Positions 6,350-16,272 of a DNA stretch of 18,309 nucleotides are shown here, piece by piece. The notes under the pieces are model-generated. The model was not told the origin of the DNA, did no database searches, and was given only the letters and a program-made list of their open reading frames with translations. Made by a program: the position numbers and the translations under genes. Within the stretch, counting starts at the first letter, position 1. Each line of letters starts with the position of its first letter. Source of the stretch: Verrucomicrobia bacterium UBA740 (GTDB taxonomy: Bacteria > Verrucomicrobiota > Kiritimatiellia > RFP12 > UBA1067); the NCBI GenBank assembly GCA_002298665.1, contig DBKW01000084.1, positions 1-18,309 of the forward strand, in the 5' to 3' direction.

Positions 6350-7134
6350 AACTCAATCGACCGCTTGCGATATTCGACATCGAATCGACGGGGCTCAATC
6401 CGCGCCGCGACCGCATCGTGGAACTGGCGGCGATAAAGGTCTGGCCGGACGGACACGAGGAAAGCCGGTGCTGGCTGTTGAACCCGACCGTGTCGATTCC
6501 GGCGGAAACTTCGGCGATCCACGGGATTACGGACGCTATCGTGAAGGATTGCCCGACATTCGCGGAAAAAGCGAAGGAAATCTACGATTTCTTCAAGGAC
6601 GCGGACCTGGGCGGGTTCAATTCGGACCACTACGACATCCCCTGCCTGGAAGAGGAGCTTCTGCGGGCGGGGTACGCCTTGAACGCCTGCGCGCGCAAAC
6701 GGATCGACGTGCAGCGCATCTACCACCGCATGGAGCCGCGCACGCTGACGGCGGCCGTCAAGTACTATCTCGGGCGCAGCCACGACGGGGCGCACGGGGC
6801 GGAGGCGGACGCGCGCGCGACGCTGGAGGTGCTGGACGCGCAGATGAAGCGGTATCCGGAATTGCCGCGCACGGTGGACGAACTGGACGAGTACCTCGTG
6901 CCGCACGATCCGCTGAACGCGGACCGGAACGGGCTGTTGCGGTGGAAGGACGGGGATTTGCTGGTCAACTTCGGCAAGAAGCGCGGCGAATCGCTGAAGC
7001 GGCTTCTGGTCAACGAGCCCAACTACTTGAAGTGGCTCGTCAAGGGCGACTTCGACGCGGACGTGCGGGCGATCGCGCAGGATCTGCTGGACAACGGGCG
7101 GCTTCCGCCCGCGCCCGCCGCCGCCAAACAATGA
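6337..7134 (+). CDS. DEDDh 3'-5' exonuclease (DnaQ/ExoX-like)
   Basis: The 265-aa protein has all exonuclease motifs: ExoI FDIEST with D14 and E16, ExoII GGFNSDHYDIP with D100, and ExoIII HGAEAD with H153 and D158. It should therefore be a metal-dependent 3'-5' exonuclease of the DNA polymerase III epsilon superfamily. A C-terminal module (about 200-252, with GLLRWKDGDLLVNFGKKRG) resembles the small C-terminal domain found in ExoX-like stand-alone exonucleases; no polymerase-binding segment of replicative epsilon is evident. A repair or nucleic-acid turnover role is more likely than replication proofreading, but this is inference. The start at ATG 6337 follows an AGGA (about 6323) and lies inside the end of the LpxC-like gene, indicating coupling. 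The frame continues upstream, but that part is a shadow of the previous gene. Confidence 0.9.
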   Translation: MLNLKLNRPLAIFDIESTGLNPRRDRIVELAAIKVWPDGHEESRCWLLNPTVSIPAETSAIHGITDAIVKDCPTFAEKAKEIYDFFKDADLGGFNSDHYDIPCLEEELLRAGYALNACARKRIDVQRIYHRMEPRTLTAAVKYYLGRSHDGAHGAEADARATLEVLDAQMKRYPELPRTVDELDEYLVPHDPLNADRNGLLRWKDGDLLVNFGKKRGESLKRLLVNEPNYLKWLVKGDFDADVRAIAQDLLDNGRLPPAPAAAKQ

Positions 7135-7137
7135 CGC

Positions 7138-7166
7138 GTGCGAAAAGCGCCTGAATATGGTATAAT
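7138..7166 (+). promoter_or_regulatory. Promoter of the valS block
   Basis: A consensus TATAAT (7161-7166) lies 34 bases upstream of the valS ATG. The hexamer 17 bases upstream (GTGCGA, 7138-7143) is a weak -35. Transcription would begin at about 7173, leaving a leader of roughly 28 bases with only a weak purine stretch as ribosome binding site. No T-box-like leader, which would be much longer, is present. Confidence 0.65.
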
Positions 7167-7200
7167 AACACGAACAGAAGATTTATCGCAGAGCAGAGAT

Positions 7201-9902
<2,702 letters not shown>

Positions 9903-9906
<4 letters not shown>

Positions 9907-10502
9907 TCGCCTACATCAGAGGAACGCTTGCCGAAAAAGACCCCGCGCGCGTCGTCCTTGAGGCCGCGGGCGTGGGGTATGAGATACTCGTTCCTCTGTC
10001 CACGTTTGACCGGCTTCCGCAGAAGGGCGAAGAGGCCAAGTTGCTCGTCAGCCATTGCGTGCGCGAGGACGATGAACTGCTCTACGGGTTCGCGACCGCG
10101 CGCGAAAAGGAGATGTTCCTCAAGCTGACGGCCGTCTCGGGCGTGGGCCCCAAGATCGCGCTTGCGATCCTGTCCGGTTCGTCGCTGGGCGAACTTTGCC
10201 TGGCGATTGCGAGCGGGAACGCCAAGCGGATATCCGCCATCAAGGGCGTCGGGCGCAAGACGGCCGAGAAAATCTGCGTGGAGTTGAAGGACAAGGTCAG
10301 CGCGCTCGAGGCGCTGGCGGACTCTTCGCCGAAAGACGGTGTGGCCGCGCGCGCGCCGGTCGTGCGGGATGCCATCTTGGCGCTTTCCGCGCTGGGCTTC
10401 AACGAAGAGACGTCGAACAAGATGGTCTCCGCGGTTCTGACGGACGATCCTTCCGCGTCGGATGTCGAGGTCATCGTGCGAAGGGCGCTTGCGCGAAAGT
10501 AG
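9903..10502 (+). CDS. ruvA: Holliday junction DNA helicase subunit RuvA
   Basis: The 199-aa protein binds four-way DNA junctions and loads the RuvB motor for branch migration. Domain I (residues 1-62) starts MIAYIRGTLAEKDP and carries the acidic pin stretch REDDELLYGF. Domain II has two helix-hairpin-helix motifs, LTAVSGVGPKIALAILSG and ISAIKGVGRKTAEKICVELKDK. The C-terminal domain III (about 150-199) would contact RuvB. Length is typical. The ATG overlaps the valS stop by four bases. Neither ruvB nor ruvC is in the window, so the usual ruvAB or ruvCAB linkage is absent here. Confidence 0.97.
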
Positions 10503-10509
10503 GGACGTC

Positions 10510-11310
10510 ATGGCAGAGGCGCAATTGTTCGCGGACGACTACAAGGTGACACTCGACGTGTTCGAAGGTCCGCTGGATCTGTTGCTCTATCTCATCCGCC
10601 GCGAGGAGCTGGACATCTACGACATTCCGATTGAACACATCACGGCGGAATACATGCGCTTCATAGACGAGGCGCGGCGGCTGGATCTGGATATCGCCGG
10701 CGAATTCATCGTCATGGCGGCGACGCTGATGGTGATCAAGTCGCGCATGCTCCTCCCGGTCGAGCGCCGCAACGTTTCGGAAGAAGCCGACGAAGAGTGG
10801 GTGGATCCGCGCCTGGATCTCGTGCGGCAGCTGATCGAATACAAGAAATTCAAGGACGCGGCGATTCGCCTGGAACGCCTGGAAGCTTTGCAGGCCGACA
10901 GTTTCGACTATGGCGGGAGGCGCCCCAAGTTCGAGCGCACGGCGGCGGATGGCCGACAGGCGCTTGCGCACCTCGATTTGTGCGACCTGCTGACGGCCTT
11001 CCAGGAAGTCTTGGCGCGCGCGAACGAGATGCCGCACGAGGAGTTGAAGGGCGTGCGCTATTCCGTCCCGGACAAGATGGATTACGTCCTGGACCGCGTG
11101 CGCCAGGAAAGCCGCGTGTCTTTTGTGGCGCTTTTCAGGTCCGACGCCCCGAAAGGCGAGATAATCGTTACTTTCCTGGCTCTGCTGGAACTTTTGCGGC
11201 AACACCGCGTGATCGTTTACCAGAATGCGGCCTTTCACGAAATCACGATTTTACCTTCAAACGAAGAGCCGCAGGACAAGCCGCTGGAGAGGCCTGACGA
11301 TTATGAGTGA
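10510..11310 (+). CDS. scpA: Segregation and condensation protein A
   Basis: The 266-aa kleisin subunit bridges the SMC heads in bacterial condensin. The diagnostic N-terminal block reads VFEGPLDLLLYLIRREELDIYDIPI, followed by EFIVMAATLMVIKSRMLLP (about residues 71-89). The C-terminal winged helix includes SFVALFRSDAPKGEIIVTFLALLELLRQ. An AGGGA sits just upstream of the ATG at 10510, seven bases after the ruvA stop. The last bases overlap scpB by eight, the usual coupled scpAB arrangement. The smc gene is not in the window. Confidence 0.96.
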   Translation: MAEAQLFADDYKVTLDVFEGPLDLLLYLIRREELDIYDIPIEHITAEYMRFIDEARRLDLDIAGEFIVMAATLMVIKSRMLLPVERRNVSEEADEEWVDPRLDLVRQLIEYKKFKDAAIRLERLEALQADSFDYGGRRPKFERTAADGRQALAHLDLCDLLTAFQEVLARANEMPHEELKGVRYSVPDKMDYVLDRVRQESRVSFVALFRSDAPKGEIIVTFLALLELLRQHRVIVYQNAAFHEITILPSNEEPQDKPLERPDDYE

Positions 11311-12268
11311 GAATGTGAAGATTCCGTTGCCACGAAGCCTGCAGGAGATCGCGGGCGCTATGCTCTTCGCCAGCGAGACGCCCTTGACCGCCGGCGAACT
11401 GCGCGCGGCCATCAAAGCGGTCGAGCCCGAAGAAGGGGAGAACGCGGAGGTGATGGACGTCTACCATACCTGCACGGCGCGCGAAGTGGACGAGGCGCTC
11501 AAAGGCCTGGGAAAGGCGCTGGAAGTCGCCGGATGCGGATTCGAGCTCGTCTGCTCGGCCGGCGCCTACCGCATCAAGACGGTGCCCAGTTGCGGACGCT
11601 ACGTGCGCGCACTGCTCAAGTTGGATCGCCCGAGCCGCCTGGGACGCGCTTCGCTCGAGACGCTCGCCATCATCGCCTATCGCCAGCCCTTGACGAAAAG
11701 CGAAATGGAGGAAATCCGCGGCGTCGACGTGACGGCCAACGTGAAGACGTTGATGGATCTGCAATTGATACGGCTCGTGGGCAAATCCGAGCTTCCCGGG
11801 CATCCCTTCCTCTACGGGACAACGCCGCTTTTCCTGGAGCATTTCGGTCTTTCCTCCTTGGAACAGCTGAACGAGCTCGATCCTACCTTGCAGCGTTCCA
11901 ATCCGCGGCAAAAGGCGGCCAGCTACAAGCGCCCCGAGACAAAGAAGACCGAACTCGAAGTCGCCGCCGAGCAGGAAGCCGCGCAGAAGGACGAGACTGA
12001 AGAATCGCCGGGCGCCAAGCCGAAACAGGCTCCCGCGGTCGACAATGTGCAGGTGGAGCTGGCGCTGGAGTCCGAAGAAGAGTCCGTTGGCGTGACGGAG
12101 ACGGATGCCGCATCCGGCGCGAGCGACGATCCGGCCTCGCTTTCGGACGATTTCTTCATAGACGACACGCCAGACGAATTCGACGAAGAAGACGAAGATG
12201 ACGATGATGACGAAAAAGAAGATGGCGAAACAGACGAGGAGGACCACGATGAGACTTCTGAAAATTAG
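11303..12268 (+). CDS. scpB: Segregation and condensation protein B with long acidic tail
   Basis: The 321-aa protein is the second condensin accessory subunit and binds the ScpA kleisin as a dimer. The two winged-helix domains cover about residues 8-200, with the hallmark RLGRASLETLAIIAYRQPLTK and EIRGVDV. Compared with typical ScpB (about 180-200 aa) it has an insert in the first winged helix (about 36-55) and an extra C-terminal region of about 120 residues. That region is Lys/Glu/Ala-rich at first and ends in an almost continuous Asp/Glu run (about residues 285-318). The start ATG lies within the scpA end, preceded by GGAGAGG. Its stop falls 20 bases inside the lipoprotein gene. The acidic tail should be disordered; a role in limiting DNA contact or binding basic partners is speculation. 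Confidence 0.95.
   Translation: MSENVKIPLPRSLQEIAGAMLFASETPLTAGELRAAIKAVEPEEGENAEVMDVYHTCTAREVDEALKGLGKALEVAGCGFELVCSAGAYRIKTVPSCGRYVRALLKLDRPSRLGRASLETLAIIAYRQPLTKSEMEEIRGVDVTANVKTLMDLQLIRLVGKSELPGHPFLYGTTPLFLEHFGLSSLEQLNELDPTLQRSNPRQKAASYKRPETKKTELEVAAEQEAAQKDETEESPGAKPKQAPAVDNVQVELALESEEESVGVTETDAASGASDDPASLSDDFFIDDTPDEFDEEDEDDDDDEKEDGETDEEDHDETSEN
12236..12243 (+). promoter_or_regulatory. Ribosome binding site deciding the lipoprotein start
   Basis: GAGGAGGA lies five bases before the ATG at 12249. It selects this start, which gives a clean lipoprotein signal peptide, over in-frame ATGs from 12198 on that would add a basic extension ahead of the signal. Confidence 0.75.
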
Positions 12269-13220
12269 TTTGGCGGCATTGGGCTTGACCACCTTGACGG
12301 CCTGCGACTGGCTGCAGAAGCTGGACCTTAAGAACGAACGGAGCGGCCGTTACTATCAGTCCGCAATGGCGGATTACGCCGCCGGACGCATAGACGCGGC
12401 CATCAAGGGCTTCAATCGTGCGCTCAAGGGCGACCCCGGCAATGCGAGCGCGCGCTTCCAGCTGGCCAGCCTTCTCCAAGATTCGCGAAGCGATTTCCTC
12501 GGCGCCATCGTCGAATACCGGGAATATCTGCGCCAGGAACCCTCGAGCGACAAAGCCGCGCTGGCGCGTGAGCGGCTCGCGCTCTGCGAACGCCTCCTTG
12601 CACGCGAGATTGCGCGCAATTCGACCGAGAACCGCACGTTCGTGAAGGACGCCGAAGACGCGCGCGCGGAAGCGGACCGCAAAGCCGCGGAGATCACCCG
12701 TCTGAAAGATGAGCTGGAAAAGGCTTCCGCGCGCATAGCCACCCTTGAAAAGCAACTTGCGCGCCAGCGCCATTTCATGGACGACCTGCGCAAGGAAGAG
12801 TCCGCGGCGCCGCGTCCGGTTCTCTCGGACGACGTGCGCGCGCTTCTGGACAGCGAGGAGGACGAGCCCCGTCTGGACTACAAGAAGGAAGCGCGCGAAT
12901 TGGCGGCAGAAGCCGAGAAGGAAGACGCTTATGCGGGGTCGTCGCTTTTGCCGGCGAAACAACAGGCTTCCTCGGCCGACAGGAAGACCGCCGCGGACAG
13001 CCGCCGCACATCGCCGTTCGGCAGCAAGAAGAAGGTGTCCGCCGCGCCCTCGACCCCTCGTCCACCCGTCTATGTCGTGCAGGAGGGGGACACGCTCTAC
13101 AAGATTGCCATCCGGTTCTACAACCGCGCATCCGCATGGCGCGACATCCGCGAAGCCAACAAGGCTGTCATTTCCACGGATGGCCGCATCAAAGCCGGAC
13201 AGACGATTAAATTGCCTTAA
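12249..13220 (+). CDS. Lipoprotein with TPR-like region, coiled coil and C-terminal LysM
   Basis: This 323-aa envelope protein has a lipoprotein signal peptide: a basic start (MRLLK), a hydrophobic core and the lipobox LTAC with Cys19. Residues about 33-95 (YYQSAMADYAAGRIDAAIKG and following) look like TPR or Sel1-type helical repeats. A charged heptad-like coiled coil spans about 110-165, and a Lys/Ala/Ser-rich linker follows. A LysM domain closes the protein (about 273-323: VYVVQEGDTLYKIAIRFY, ending AGQTIKLP). LysM binds the glycan backbone of peptidoglycan, so the protein probably tethers a membrane to the cell wall. It overlaps scpB by 20 bases and is followed after three bases by a small membrane protein and then a second LysM protein. 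Function beyond this is unknown. Confidence 0.88.
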   Translation: MRLLKISLAALGLTTLTACDWLQKLDLKNERSGRYYQSAMADYAAGRIDAAIKGFNRALKGDPGNASARFQLASLLQDSRSDFLGAIVEYREYLRQEPSSDKAALARERLALCERLLAREIARNSTENRTFVKDAEDARAEADRKAAEITRLKDELEKASARIATLEKQLARQRHFMDDLRKEESAAPRPVLSDDVRALLDSEEDEPRLDYKKEARELAAEAEKEDAYAGSSLLPAKQQASSADRKTAADSRRTSPFGSKKKVSAAPSTPRPPVYVVQEGDTLYKIAIRFYNRASAWRDIREANKAVISTDGRIKAGQTIKLP

Positions 13221-13223
13221 GCC

Positions 13224-13490
13224 ATGTCCGCCATCCTGCCGGAGCCCGTAAAGTCCGCCCACGCCTACACGCGTTCGCCGACGCCTTGGCGGCTCGACGC
13301 CTATCGGCAGGCGTCGGGCACGACGACGAAAGGCAAAAAGTTCGGCTGGAAGCTTTTCCACTATCTCGCAGGCGGCGGCATGCGCGCATTCGGCCGTACG
13401 GTCGAGCAGGAAGAGACCGCCTGGCGACAGGCGCGCTTCTTGCGTGTCTGCGGCATTCTGGCCTTGATTTGGCTTTGGTTCTACCTCTGA
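13224..13490 (+). CDS. Small protein with one C-terminal membrane helix
   Basis: This 88-aa protein is not recognised. The first 65 residues are polar and basic (several Arg, Lys and aromatic residues, including KKFGWKLFHYLAGGG). The last 18 (FLRVCGILALIWLWFYL) form a single hydrophobic helix ending at the stop, so it looks tail-anchored. It starts three bases after the lipoprotein stop and ends 15 bases before the next start, filling a space that would otherwise be an odd 285-base gap inside a dense operon. That is the main argument that it is real. No ribosome binding site is visible, so translation may depend on coupling with the lipoprotein gene. Confidence 0.62.
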   Translation: MSAILPEPVKSAHAYTRSPTPWRLDAYRQASGTTTKGKKFGWKLFHYLAGGGMRAFGRTVEQEETAWRQARFLRVCGILALIWLWFYL

Positions 13491-13505
13491 GGGAAAGGAG
13501 AAAAC

Positions 13506-14039
13506 ATGAATCGTTTGGGATTGTATGTGGGCGTGGCTCTGGTCGGCTGCTGCGCGGTGGCTTCCGCTTCTGCTTCGGAATCCACCCGGCAAGCTTTTCT
13601 CGGCCAGCAAGCCTACGAGGAAGTGCAGCGTCTGGCAAGCCAGCTTGATGCCCTGCAAAGCGGCCAGGACGACCTTGCGCGCCGCCTGGCCAGTCTGGAA
13701 CGTGCGCTTTCGGCAAACGAAGGCGAGCGCACGCTCAAAAGCGAAGTGGCGGCCTTGCGCAGCGAGGTGTCGGCACTGCGGGCGCGCTTGAATGCGCAAC
13801 GCGGCGAAATCGTCGACGACCTGTCCGCCCGGCTCGCGAAAGCCGAACGCCGGGAGCGCACCGCGCGCAGGCGGGCGGACGACGATGCCGTCGGCGGAAC
13901 CTATGTCGTAAAAAGCGGCGATACGCTCACGCTGATCGCCCAGGCCTGCAATACGACCGTTTCACGAATCAAGGAGATCAACGGGTTGTCTTCCGACCGT
14001 CTGCGCATAGGCCAGACTTTGAAGATACCGGCGAAATAA
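13506..14039 (+). CDS. Secreted LysM protein with coiled coil
   Basis: This 177-aa protein starts with a signal sequence. Either LVGC with Cys15 serves as a lipobox or the protein is cut by signal peptidase I after the Ala/Ser stretch at about 20-24. Residues about 35-125 are a long heptad-rich coiled coil (Leu/Ala/Arg/Glu). A basic hinge (ERRERTARRRA) leads to a C-terminal LysM domain, about 130-177, with YVVKSGDTLTLIAQACNTTVSRIKEING and IGQTLKIP. The architecture is a shorter version of the preceding LysM lipoprotein without the TPR-like part. AAGGAG (13495-13500) lies five bases before the ATG. The protein likely binds peptidoglycan and reaches other envelope parts through its coiled coil. 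Confidence 0.88.
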   Translation: MNRLGLYVGVALVGCCAVASASASESTRQAFLGQQAYEEVQRLASQLDALQSGQDDLARRLASLERALSANEGERTLKSEVAALRSEVSALRARLNAQRGEIVDDLSARLAKAERRERTARRRADDDAVGGTYVVKSGDTLTLIAQACNTTVSRIKEINGLSSDRLRIGQTLKIPAK

Positions 14040-14049
14040 AGGAAGAAAC

Positions 14050-15339
14050 ATGAAGATTCTTGTAGTTGGCAGTGGCGGACGCGAGCATGCGCTCGTTTGG
14101 CGTTTGGCGCAAGACGCCGCGCATCATGAATTGTACTGCGCCCCCGGGAACGCGGGCACCGCGGAACTGGCGACGGATGTGCCGCTTGGGGCGGAGGATA
14201 TCGACGGCATTGCCTCCTGGGCCGCGCGCGAAAAGCCCGATCTGGTCGTCGTCGGACCCGAAGCGCCGCTCGTCGCCGGGCTCGTGGATCGCCTGCAGGC
14301 GATCGGCGTCCCGGCTTTCGGTCCCGTCGCCGCGGGCGCCCGGGTCGAGGGTTCCAAATGTTTCGCCAAGGAGGTCATGAAGGCGGCACACGTGCCGACC
14401 GGCCGCGCGGAAGTGTTCACCGACCCTCGCGCCGCCAAAGCCGCGCTCCCGGCTTACGGGCTCCCCGTCGTCATCAAGGCGGACGGTCTCGCCGCCGGAA
14501 AGGGCGTCGTCGTCGCCGAAACGCGCGAGCAGGCCGAAGAGGCGATCGACGCCATGCTCGTGGACGCGAAATTCGGGCAGGCGGGCGCCGAAGTACTCAT
14601 CGAAGAGTTTCTGGACGGCGAGGAATGCTCTATTTTGGCCATGACGGACGGCGAGCATGTCGTGCTGCTCCCCTCGTCCCAGGACCACAAGCGCATTTTC
14701 GACGGCGACAAAGGCCCCAACACGGGCGGCATGGGCGCCTATTCCCCCGCGCCGGTCGTGACGGACGACATGCTGCCGGTCATCCGCGACACAATCGTCA
14801 TGCCGGTCGTGAAAGAACTCGCGCACCGCGGCGTCGTCTACCGCGGCATTCTCTACGCGGGGCTCATGATCACCCCGCCCAACGGCAAGCTCGCCACGAG
14901 CGGCTCGCGCATCAACGTCGTCGAGTTCAATGCGCGCTTCGGCGACCCCGAGACGGAAGCCGTCCTGCCGCGGCTGGGCGGCGACTTCGCGACCGCGCTT
15001 TTGCATGCCGCGACCGGCTGCCTCTCCGAATCGGATATCGTCGTCAAGGACGAAGTCGCCGCGACGGTGATCATCGCCTCCGGCGGGTATCCGGGCGCCT
15101 ACGAGAAGGGCAAGGTCATTTCGGGTCTCGAGGGCAATTCCGCGCTCGTTTTCCACTGCGGAACGAAGGTCGTGGACGGGAAGGTCGTCACGGCCGGCGG
15201 ACGCGTCCTGAGCGTGACGGGCCTCGGGAAGACGCTGCGCGAGGCCGTCGACCGCGCCTATGCGGGCGTGCATGGGATTTCGTTCGATGGCATGTTCTAC
15301 CGCAAGGACATCGCCCATCGAGCCTTCGCGCGCACATGA
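14050..15339 (+). CDS. purD: Phosphoribosylamine-glycine ligase (GAR synthetase)
   Basis: The 429-aa ATP-grasp enzyme joins 5-phosphoribosylamine and glycine in the second step of purine synthesis. It begins MKILVVGSGGREHAL (family N-terminus, GSGGREHA at 7-14). It then shows VVGPEAPLVAGLVD, the ATP-grasp segment VIKADGLAAGKGVVVA, QDHKRIFDGDKGPNTGGMGA, FNARFGDPE with the metal-binding residues, and the C-terminal GGRVLSVTGLG. Length is normal (about 425-430 aa). AGGAAG (14040-14045) precedes the ATG, ten bases after the LysM gene stop. No other purine genes are present, so it is an isolated pathway member inside this operon. Its stop overlaps the psd ATG (ATGA at 15336). Confidence 0.98.
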   Translation: MKILVVGSGGREHALVWRLAQDAAHHELYCAPGNAGTAELATDVPLGAEDIDGIASWAAREKPDLVVVGPEAPLVAGLVDRLQAIGVPAFGPVAAGARVEGSKCFAKEVMKAAHVPTGRAEVFTDPRAAKAALPAYGLPVVIKADGLAAGKGVVVAETREQAEEAIDAMLVDAKFGQAGAEVLIEEFLDGEECSILAMTDGEHVVLLPSSQDHKRIFDGDKGPNTGGMGAYSPAPVVTDDMLPVIRDTIVMPVVKELAHRGVVYRGILYAGLMITPPNGKLATSGSRINVVEFNARFGDPETEAVLPRLGGDFATALLHAATGCLSESDIVVKDEVAATVIIASGGYPGAYEKGKVISGLEGNSALVFHCGTKVVDGKVVTAGGRVLSVTGLGKTLREAVDRAYAGVHGISFDGMFYRKDIAHRAFART

Positions 15340-16211
15340 ACCCTATTCAGTTCATAGACCGCGCCACGGGCAAACGCGTGACGGAGACGGTTATGGGCGA
15401 CAAGGCGCTCGCGTTCGCCTACGAGACGTTGCTGGGGCGCACCCTTTGGCCGGTCCTTTTCGGTTCGCGGCTGGTGTCGGCCGTTCTCGGGCGCTATTAC
15501 GATTCGCCGCGTTCCCGCGCGGCGATTTCCGCCCTTGCGCGGCTGCCGGGTTGTGCACCCGAAGAAGCGGAACTTCCCTTGGACGCCTACGCGTCATTCA
15601 ACGCCTTCTTTACCCGTCGCCTCAAGCCGGGTGCGCGTCCGTTGGGGGACGGCGTGACGAGCCCGGCCGACGGGCGGCTCACGATCTATCCGGACGCCTC
15701 GCTCGACCTGCCTTTCCCGCTCAAAGGCGCGCGGCGCACGCTGCGCGACGTCCTGGCCGAACCCGATGCCGCAGCGGAGCGCCTGGACATCGTGGTCGTC
15801 CGTCTGGCACCCGTGGACTATCACCGCTTCCATTTTCCGTTCGCCTGCACGGTGGCCGAAGCGCCGCGGATCATTCCCGGCCAATACCATTCCGTCAATC
15901 CGATCGCGCTCATCCGCCATCCGGACGTGTATGCGGACAACGAACGGCAGGTTACGCGCTGCCGGACACCGTTCGGCACGTGTTACATGATAGAAGTTGG
16001 CGCCTTCGGCGTGGGGACGATACGGCAAACCTTTTCCCTCGGTGCGCAAGCCAAAGGCGGTGAGAAGGGTTATTTCAAGTTCGGCGGCTCGACGGTCATT
16101 CTCGCCTCACCGGCGGGAAAAATCGTCTTCGACGCCGATCTTCTCGACAATTCGCGGAAGGGTCTCGAAACGCGCGTAATGGCGCGCGAGCGGATTGGCG
16201 CGTGCGAATAA
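15336..16211 (+). CDS. psd: Phosphatidylserine decarboxylase
   Basis: The 291-aa proenzyme makes phosphatidylethanolamine from phosphatidylserine at the cytoplasmic membrane. Family signs are SPADG (residues 109-113, Asp112 of the catalytic triad), VDYHRFHFP with His163 and His166, the GQYHSVNP segment, and the self-cleavage motif GGST (250-253), in which Ser252 would become the pyruvoyl group of a roughly 40-residue alpha chain. GGST replaces the LGST of E. coli; GGST is, to my knowledge, an accepted variant in other branches of the family. The ATG overlaps the purD stop. The frame is open for almost a kilobase upstream, but that part is a shadow of purD. No phosphatidylserine synthase gene is adjacent. 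Confidence 0.95.
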   Translation: MNPIQFIDRATGKRVTETVMGDKALAFAYETLLGRTLWPVLFGSRLVSAVLGRYYDSPRSRAAISALARLPGCAPEEAELPLDAYASFNAFFTRRLKPGARPLGDGVTSPADGRLTIYPDASLDLPFPLKGARRTLRDVLAEPDAAAERLDIVVVRLAPVDYHRFHFPFACTVAEAPRIIPGQYHSVNPIALIRHPDVYADNERQVTRCRTPFGTCYMIEVGAFGVGTIRQTFSLGAQAKGGEKGYFKFGGSTVILASPAGKIVFDADLLDNSRKGLETRVMARERIGACE

Positions 16212-16272
16212 CACGTGTCCCCGGGGCGCCCAGAGGACGATCCGGCTTCGGTAACCTACCGCATTCGTGGCG

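Noticed and set aside
7135..7200. T-box riboswitch or other leader RNA upstream of valS
   Set aside because: The gap is 66 bases and the leader after the promoter only about 28, far too short for a T-box. No conserved T-box sequence is seen.
14358..15335. Apparent N-terminal extension making psd a 617-residue fusion
   Set aside because: The extra part is an out-of-frame reading of purD with Arg-rich nonsense composition. The ATG at 15336 gives the normal decarboxylase N-terminus and an ATGA overlap with purD.
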